A DNA stretch of 14,481 bases from Dissophora ornata (Eukaryota > Mortierellomycota > Mortierellomycetes > Mortierellales > Mortierellaceae): positions 1 through 14,481 of the forward strand of contig MU617375.1 of NCBI GenBank assembly GCA_025201705.1, written 5' to 3'. The translations under genes and the position numbers were made by a program. Numbering within the stretch: position 1 is the stretch's first letter; the number at the start of each line of letters is the position of its first letter. The notes beneath the pieces were generated by a model that was given only the letters and a program-made list of their open reading frames with translations, ran no database searches and had not been told where the DNA came from. Below are positions 9,361 to 14,481 of this stretch, in pieces.

Positions 9361-11017
9361 TCAACACGTCCCCTCCTTCTTACGGAGACTGTCTAGGACA
9401 TCGAAAACGTTCCCCAGTGAGGATGCCTTTTGGATTCGATAAACCAATTCGTCGTCTTCTCCCTGCTCGCTCGTGCCCCTCGTTCTTTCGCTGAACATCG
9501 ACTTTACCTTCTCCATCCTAATCTCGTCCTGCTTGACCACTTTAGAGTTCCGCAACTCGCGCATTTTTACATTCCACTCCAATTTTTGTTTGCCGCTGAG
9601 TAGTGACCATGGTACCCTACCACTGTCGCTCCTTAGCCAGTCCAGATCTTCATCCCAAAGGAGGTATCCTTGAATACTTTCGACCCAGAGCTTTTGAAGA
9701 TTTCTCAGTTCCGATAGCAGACAGAGTCCACCATCGATACCAAGGTCGAGTTTTCGATGAGTGATTCTCAAGTCCGAAAGCTTCGGGCACACGTTGGCAA
9801 TAAACGCAAACAATTTTCGGCTTTTCAAGGTCAGGTTCATGGTAGGATCACTGTATGTACGGATGCCTACATGCAGCGTTTGGAGCTGTCGACATGCCCA
9901 TATTTTCCTGACATGGTCATTATTGGCGTCGTTGTCGTCAGCTGGTTCTTCTTCGTCAGTTGATGGCTCTATCGGCACTAAATCTTCTTCATACAACTCA
10001 ACCTCTCCTGCCCGAAGGTGCAGTAGATTTGGGGCAGCGCATAGGAATTCATGCAGTCCCCTTGCAAGGCGGGTCTCTTGTCCAGATCGTGTTGTATTCC
10101 AGATCTCGAGTGTCGTTAGCGTTTTGGTCATGTGTAGTCGGAGATACATGTACATCCGTTCACCCATATCGGCAACGGAAGTTCCCCAAGACTCCAGCGT
10201 CGGAAATGCAATCATCAGTCGATCCAAATGGCGCCGTGAAGTGGATGAATACATTGTCGAAAAATGAAGAGCACGCAGTTTGGGGCATTTTGCCGCCACC
10301 TCAGAAGACAAAATTGGGTCCCGCGTTATAGGTAGATCGACATGAATGAGCCTCAACTCGCGCAGTTCCGGGCATGCTAACAACAGTCGCTGCAGCCTTC
10401 TTGTTTCAATATTCATTCGCCAAAGAGACAAGGTTTGGAGTTTTGTCACCGGCAAGATCTCATCCTCATGCTCAAAGAGTAAATTACGCTCTATGGAAAT
10501 GTCAGCCTCGGTGAGGTCAACGGAGAGATGTTCGAGCTGAGGACACGACTGCAGGATTGTATCCAGGTAGATGGCGCGCCGGCCCAGCTTTTCAAGTTTC
10601 AGTGTTGAAACCTCACAAAAGATTGGGTAAATTTCCAGACATATCGCCCGTCAGGAGAAGTGTCTTGATCTGCTTCCGTTGTCGCGCAGGCAGGTTTTCG
10701 ATGGCGAATCTGAGTGTGGTCCAGGACTGCAGTCGTTCCATAGGCAAATCCTTGTCGGTGGCGCCCTCGCTTCTCATCCCCTGGCAGTGCAAAATGTCAG
10801 TCCCTGAGGACAGACATCGCTCGACGAAGGGCCATTCGTCCTGGCCCAGGGCTTCGGTCCACCTGGTGAGGCAAGGGTGAAAGGTGCTACCGATGGCGTT
10901 CCACTGTCGGCAGACGCCGAGGACACTGTACCGGATCTGGTGGCTAGTGAGGTGTATAAAAATGGCTCTGAGAATCTCTGACAATTCTATGAATGAGGCG
11001 CGTTTGAGCAAGGACAT
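9361..11017 (-). pseudogene. F-box / leucine-rich-like protein gene with one frame break
   Basis: F-box proteins recruit substrates to SCF ubiquitin ligases, with the C-terminal repeats choosing the target. The first frame (ATG at 11017, stop at 10613) encodes an F-box-like start: an ELSEILRAIF-type helix, then HLTSHQIRYSVLGVCRQWNAI, ending in a GDMSGNLP segment. A second frame, open from before 10613 to the TGA at 9363-9361, continues with Leu-rich repeat-like units (STLKLEKL, CPQLEHLSVDL, CPELRELRLIHVDL, CPKLRALHF, LQTLHVGI, CPKLSDLRI) and a charged C-terminal tail. Joined near 10613-10628 the two give about 550 residues. The two frames are offset by one base extra or two missing. No GT-AG pair with matching phase repairs this without deleting repeat units. 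It may be a recent pseudogene, an assembly indel, or a gene whose sequence here is slightly wrong. Confidence 0.78.
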
Positions 11018-11465
11018 GGTTTGCGAGGCCTATTGTTTGAATGAGGAACGTGTTGAGTGGAATGGGCGAGAACGAAAGAGCAAAGCGGTAAACAAACGCA
11101 CCCTCCTTGAGGTGTCATGTCATGCGTTACGAAATAAAAGTCGACGGCGATACGCATTCACGCTCGGACGCTATGGAGGAGGGACGTTGTCCGTTGTTCG
11201 GCGCCTAAAAGCTGTCTTCACTGGCATATTGCTGTAGCTCGGCTCGCGCTTGTCGATGTAGTAGGGATATTTTGATGCTCGCTCAGTGAAGAGAAAGAGG
11301 TTCTATTGCTGACGGTAGGAAGGTGTCTCTATCCAGCACGAAGAGCAGCCTGCGCGCGGTGACTGTGTAATTGGATCCAAACACCGTTCTTGGGAACGCG
11401 GTGGAGTGCCAACGGTTTCCCCGCATTGCATCAACTGATCTGCAACGCGGACACCGAGGAGCGCC
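11018..11465. promoter_or_regulatory. Divergent promoter region between the F-box gene and ORC3
   Basis: This 448-base spacer lies between two genes read outward, so it must contain both promoters unless one uses an internal site. Two ACGCG pentamers lie at 11396-11400 and 11445-11449, the second 17 bases before the ORC3 ATG. ACGCG is the core of the MBF/DSC1 site that drives G1/S genes in fungi. I see no clear TATA box. Open frames overlapping this stretch show no domain. Confidence 0.5.
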
Positions 11466-14400
11466 ATGGATGAATATGACTCGCTCACCGAAGTAAGATG
11501 TCCATTCCTCGCCAATCATTCATCGAAACACCGCCGTGCAGGAATCTCTAACATTCGATCCCCCAACTCTCGTTAGGCGGTCTTTCTTGTCCTGCCAACA
11601 AAGACCACCGTCGCAGTCAAGGGCAATGGTAGAGCCCAAGGAAGTATGGCCACGGCTAATTGAAATCACTTGCGGGCAACAGTATCAGCCACGGTGGAGA
11701 TTGATTGTGCGTTGACTGACCGCTGCATTCGCTACCGAATCTTATAGGACCAGCTTCATTCAAAGCAGATCACTTCAAACTGGATGGATTTCAGCAACTA
11801 AAAGACGTGAACGAGCCCTGGGGAGCGACTGAGCTTCGACACGAGCTATTCAATAGGGAATGGGATCTAATATCGTCCAGAATCGAGGTAATGGGGTCAA
11901 AAGGGCGTGTTATATTTTGATCCGCATCCAGATACATCAGGGGATTAACGCCACCGTGTTCCTGTTTGCTAGCACGTCATGTTGAACATGAATACAATAG
12001 TCCTATCTGCAATCTACCACTTTGTTGGCAGCGCTTATACCCCGAGAGCCACAAGGTGTGGTACTGCAAATCGATGCGAGAGTTCAATTGCAAAGGGAAT
12101 GGTGTGCGGGAGAAGGGCTATAAGCTAATCTAGTCCTCAAATTGCTCGGGTGTAGAGCTATCATGCCAATCCAGGAGCTGCCAACAGGACTGATTTTCGC
12201 AGGAATCAACGTCCCGGACCACGACCTTCTGTTCCAACAGATAGCACGAACGCTATCGTCGCCGACACCGCCCACAGCAGAAACGATGTTTGCCAATGCA
12301 GCCACATCCTGGTCAGACGCTGTCGGAGGATCAGCAGAGCAGAATGCCAGGAATCACGTCGTGATTTTACAATCGAAGGATTGTTCCAACTTGAAGACTG
12401 CACAAAAGTCAATGATCGAGCAGTTTCTGGGACTAGGCATTGCCGGAGCTGTCAACCCGTTGGAGGTATGCCCTCCAATGCTATGGGGTCATTTTTCGTG
12501 AAGAGTCATCGCAGCAATGTAGAAGCTGACACGTCAATCTATATCGCTTACCGTCTTGGTGACTACAGGGCGGCCTAAAGCTCCAGAACTATGACATGAT
12601 TGTGCTGGAGCGGTGGTATCAGTCTCTTTGCGACGCACGAGGGCGACAACACTCAGACAAAGAGAAACCTCCGACGCTCGTGGTTATCGTCCAGGACTTT
12701 GAGAGCTTCGACCAGGATACGCTGCAGGACTTTATTACGATCTGCAGCAATTACCAGGACCGGATTCCGTTTGTCTTCCTAATGGGACTGGCGACCTCTA
12801 TCGATGCCATGCACCAGGGTCTGCCCAAATCCGTGCTGAGTCTGCTGCAGACAAGAAAATTTCAGATGCAGCAGTCCTCAGAGTGCTTGACCGCGATCAT
12901 TGACGATTTGTTCGTGCAAGCGAATGCTGGGGTTATGGTCGGGCCCCTGCCGCTTAAGCAGCTGATCGACCAGTTCATGCACTATAACTTCTCCGTGGGC
13001 GGGTTCGTTGCGAATCTTAAGGTAACTTTGAGGATGTTGCGGATGATATTTTTCTGTGTCCTGGTAGGATGGCATTTCGTGGGATTGTGTAACTGACCAT
13101 ATATCTATGGAAAATATTTAGTACATTGTCATGCACCATTTCTACGCCAATCCGCTGAGCATCCTGTGCGACCGATCACTTTCTACAGAAAGCAAAGCCC
13201 TGGACTTTTTGGGAAAGGGACACTTTGATCACATCAGAATGTTACCGTCCTTTCAGAGGCAAGTGGGGGGCTTTTCCGTTTCAATGCGAATTTGATGCAC
13301 CCTTTGGTTTTTCGTTGGATACGAGAAAATCTAAACACGGAAGATTGTCTCCTTTTTACATCTTAGATATGTAGAGTCAAAGCTGAAAAGTGATCCCCAG
13401 GTTGCGGAGATGCTCCTATTGGACGATGAGTTCCTAACACTTCAGATCCCAGAGATGGCTCAGGGCCTGCAGGCTTATCATCGAAACTTTGCATTGGTGT
13501 TTGATTTCCTGTGGTTCCTCCAGTCACGATTCTCTATTTCAGTCCTCAAAAAGTCAAAGCGAGCGCTGTATTTCATGGCACTTGAGGGCGCGTTGACGGG
13601 CTCGAGCAACATTACATTTCTACTAAGTCTTGTCAGGTAAAAATTTAAGGGCTATTTTGTATACCAACAAAGTGAAAACACACGCAACAAGTGCAAGTCT
13701 AAACATTCAACATGTTTGCTTTTTTTTTTTTTTTTTTTTTTTTGGTCAATCGGTAGGAAAATGAACTCGAACAATATGATGCTCTTCATGGAAGATTGCG
13801 TACAGTTCTTCGAGGACTCGCTCCGACGCATATCCAAAACGCCCGTACAATCGAGAAATACTATCGAAACAGAACTGGTTACCCTCCGGAGTATTAGGGA
13901 TCGGATGGCTGCGCTTTTGGATGTTGTGAGCGAGGACTCTGTCACCAGTAGTAGCGAGATCGAGGACAACGAAGAACAGGACCATCAGCAGGGAGAGCAA
14001 GAACAGCGAGGACAGGAGCATAAAGCAGAAACCACTCCAAGCGATAATGCAACTACGACCGCCTCATCAAGTCGCACCACAGCCATAGCTAGCACCTTCG
14101 GCCGCAATTCAAACACGCCGTCGACGTTTGTTAAGAAAAGGAAATTGGTCAGTTTGAAAGCCAACGAAGGCGAGGGTCGACAGACGAGGATCGCGAAAAA
14201 GACGAGAGAGACTGCGCGGTTACCAAAGGGTGCTCTAGGAACATACACGCTTCTGGTCTCTGAGATCGACGAGTTGTTCATAAGAATGTTCAAGTAAGGC
14301 TAATGACCAAACCCTCCTCCTCCTCCTCTTTTTTATTTCTTGGGCATGGAAGTGGTCCCGCCTAGTTGCTGACCTTTGCGCTATTTCTTTGTTTCTTAGC

Positions 14401-14475
14401 ACATATCTCGTTAGCCATAATCAGACACCTCTGAGTGAGGTCTTTTACTATTCGCAGGTGACCATCCAGCAGAAG
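11466..14475 (+). CDS. ORC3: Origin recognition complex subunit 3 (3' end outside window), ten exons visible
   Basis: ORC3 is one of six subunits that mark replication origins and load the MCM helicase in the nucleus; it has a degenerate AAA+ fold and pairs with ORC2. Exons are 11466-11492, 11577-11628, 11748-11887, 11973-12055, 12156-12465, 12569-13021, 13122-13258, 13367-13636, 13757-14293 and 14400-14475 (end inferred from the donor GTAAAA). All phases match over 695 codons. Family landmarks: LPTGLIFAGINVPDHDLLF (about residues 108-126), VVILQSKDCSNLK, LVVIVQDFESFDQDTLQDFI, FVFLMGLATS, HYNFSVGGFVANLKYIVMHHFY, NPLSILCD, MLPSFQRYVESKL, and the C-terminal TPLSEVFYYS. Length and order fit ORC3; about 100 residues, including the final winged helix, should lie beyond the window. 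Residues 549-607 are a low-complexity Glu/Gln/Ser/Thr insertion, followed by a Lys/Arg-rich stretch. Intron 7 has a GC donor. Confidence 0.94.
13259..13366 (+). other. ORC3: GC-AG intron 7 of ORC3
   Basis: This 108-nt intron has donor AG|GCAAGT and acceptor TCTTAG. Using it joins PSFQ and YVESKL through a split Arg codon, matching the conserved family stretch. The nearest GT (GTGGGG, four bases on) leaves a phase mismatch. AG|GCAAGT is the known consensus for the rare GC-AG class. Confidence 0.85.
13637..13756 (+). other. ORC3: Intron 8 of ORC3 with a 24-base T run
   Basis: This 120-nt intron has donor GTAAAA and acceptor CGGTAG. Bases 13720-13743 are all T and form an unusually long polypyrimidine tract just before the acceptor. 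Splicing gives LSLVR-KMNSNN in phase. Confidence 0.8.
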
Positions 14476-14481
14476 GTAAAA

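Noticed and set aside
10388..10620. Long intron (GTGAGG donor, acceptor near 10400) to repair the F-box gene
   Set aside because: It is formally in phase but would delete several leucine-rich repeat units that read well, and the acceptor has no pyrimidine tract; a frame break is simpler.
11283..11519. Minus-strand frame with an RCPRC motif
   Set aside because: It overlaps the ORC3 start exon and promoter, shows no domain, and two alternative frames over the same bases are equally open.
11941..11960. Acceptor before GGGATTAACGCC as the start of ORC3 exon 4
   Set aside because: It leads to a stop within 15 codons; the acceptor at 11971-11972 keeps frame and gives a family-like helix.
12122..12155. 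Acceptor at CTAATCTAG for ORC3 exon 5
   Set aside because: Its phase does not match the AG-ending exon 4; the later TGTAG acceptor gives the in-phase RAIMPIQELPTG sequence.
1..14481. CRISPR arrays, insertion sequences, tRNA or rRNA genes, viral remnants
   Set aside because: No spaced direct repeats, transposase-like frames, terminal inverted repeats, tRNA cloverleaf or rRNA core stretches were seen by eye; a tRNAscan or repeat search would settle weak cases.

Overview
The window looks like nuclear DNA of a filamentous, early-diverging fungus, most likely Mortierellomycotina or a close relative. This is inference: the evidence is many short introns (80-127 nt) with GT-AG ends and one yeast-like TACTAAC branch site, CT-rich stretches ahead of minus-strand genes, an F-box/leucine-rich protein of a style I associate with Mortierella-type fungi, and eukaryote-only genes (ORC3, a long ABCC transporter). 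Nothing suggests a prokaryote, a plasmid or a virus.

Layout from left to right. Positions 3-233 (+) hold the last 76 codons of an unrecognised gene. It converges on a large ABC transporter of subfamily C (5704 to 379, minus strand, six exons, 1606 residues) with an N-terminal TMD0, two membrane cores and two nucleotide-binding domains. Upstream of it lie 0.67 kb without a gene, containing a strong purine/pyrimidine tract and a TA/CTAT microsatellite. Next on the minus strand come a small secreted cysteine-rich protein (6824-6378) and a five-exon gene (8863-7100) for a 449-residue protein with a SAP-like N-terminal helix pair and several C-terminal membrane segments. A 0.5 kb spacer separates it from an F-box/leucine-rich-like gene (11017-9361, minus) whose reading frame is interrupted once near 10613-10628. 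A 448-bp divergent spacer then leads to ORC3 (from 11466, plus strand), subunit 3 of the origin recognition complex, with ten exons visible before the window ends inside the gene.

The genes do not form an operon or an obvious cluster. They look like ordinary neighbouring fungal loci for transport, secretion, an unknown membrane function, ubiquitin-ligase substrate recognition and DNA replication. I built the exon structures by hand from splice sites, phase agreement and protein continuity; all internal phases close for the three multi-exon genes. I found no convincing undescribed multi-gene system. The points most worth checking are the broken F-box gene, a GC-AG intron in ORC3, the acidic insertion in the second ATPase domain of the transporter, and the two small uncharacterised proteins.
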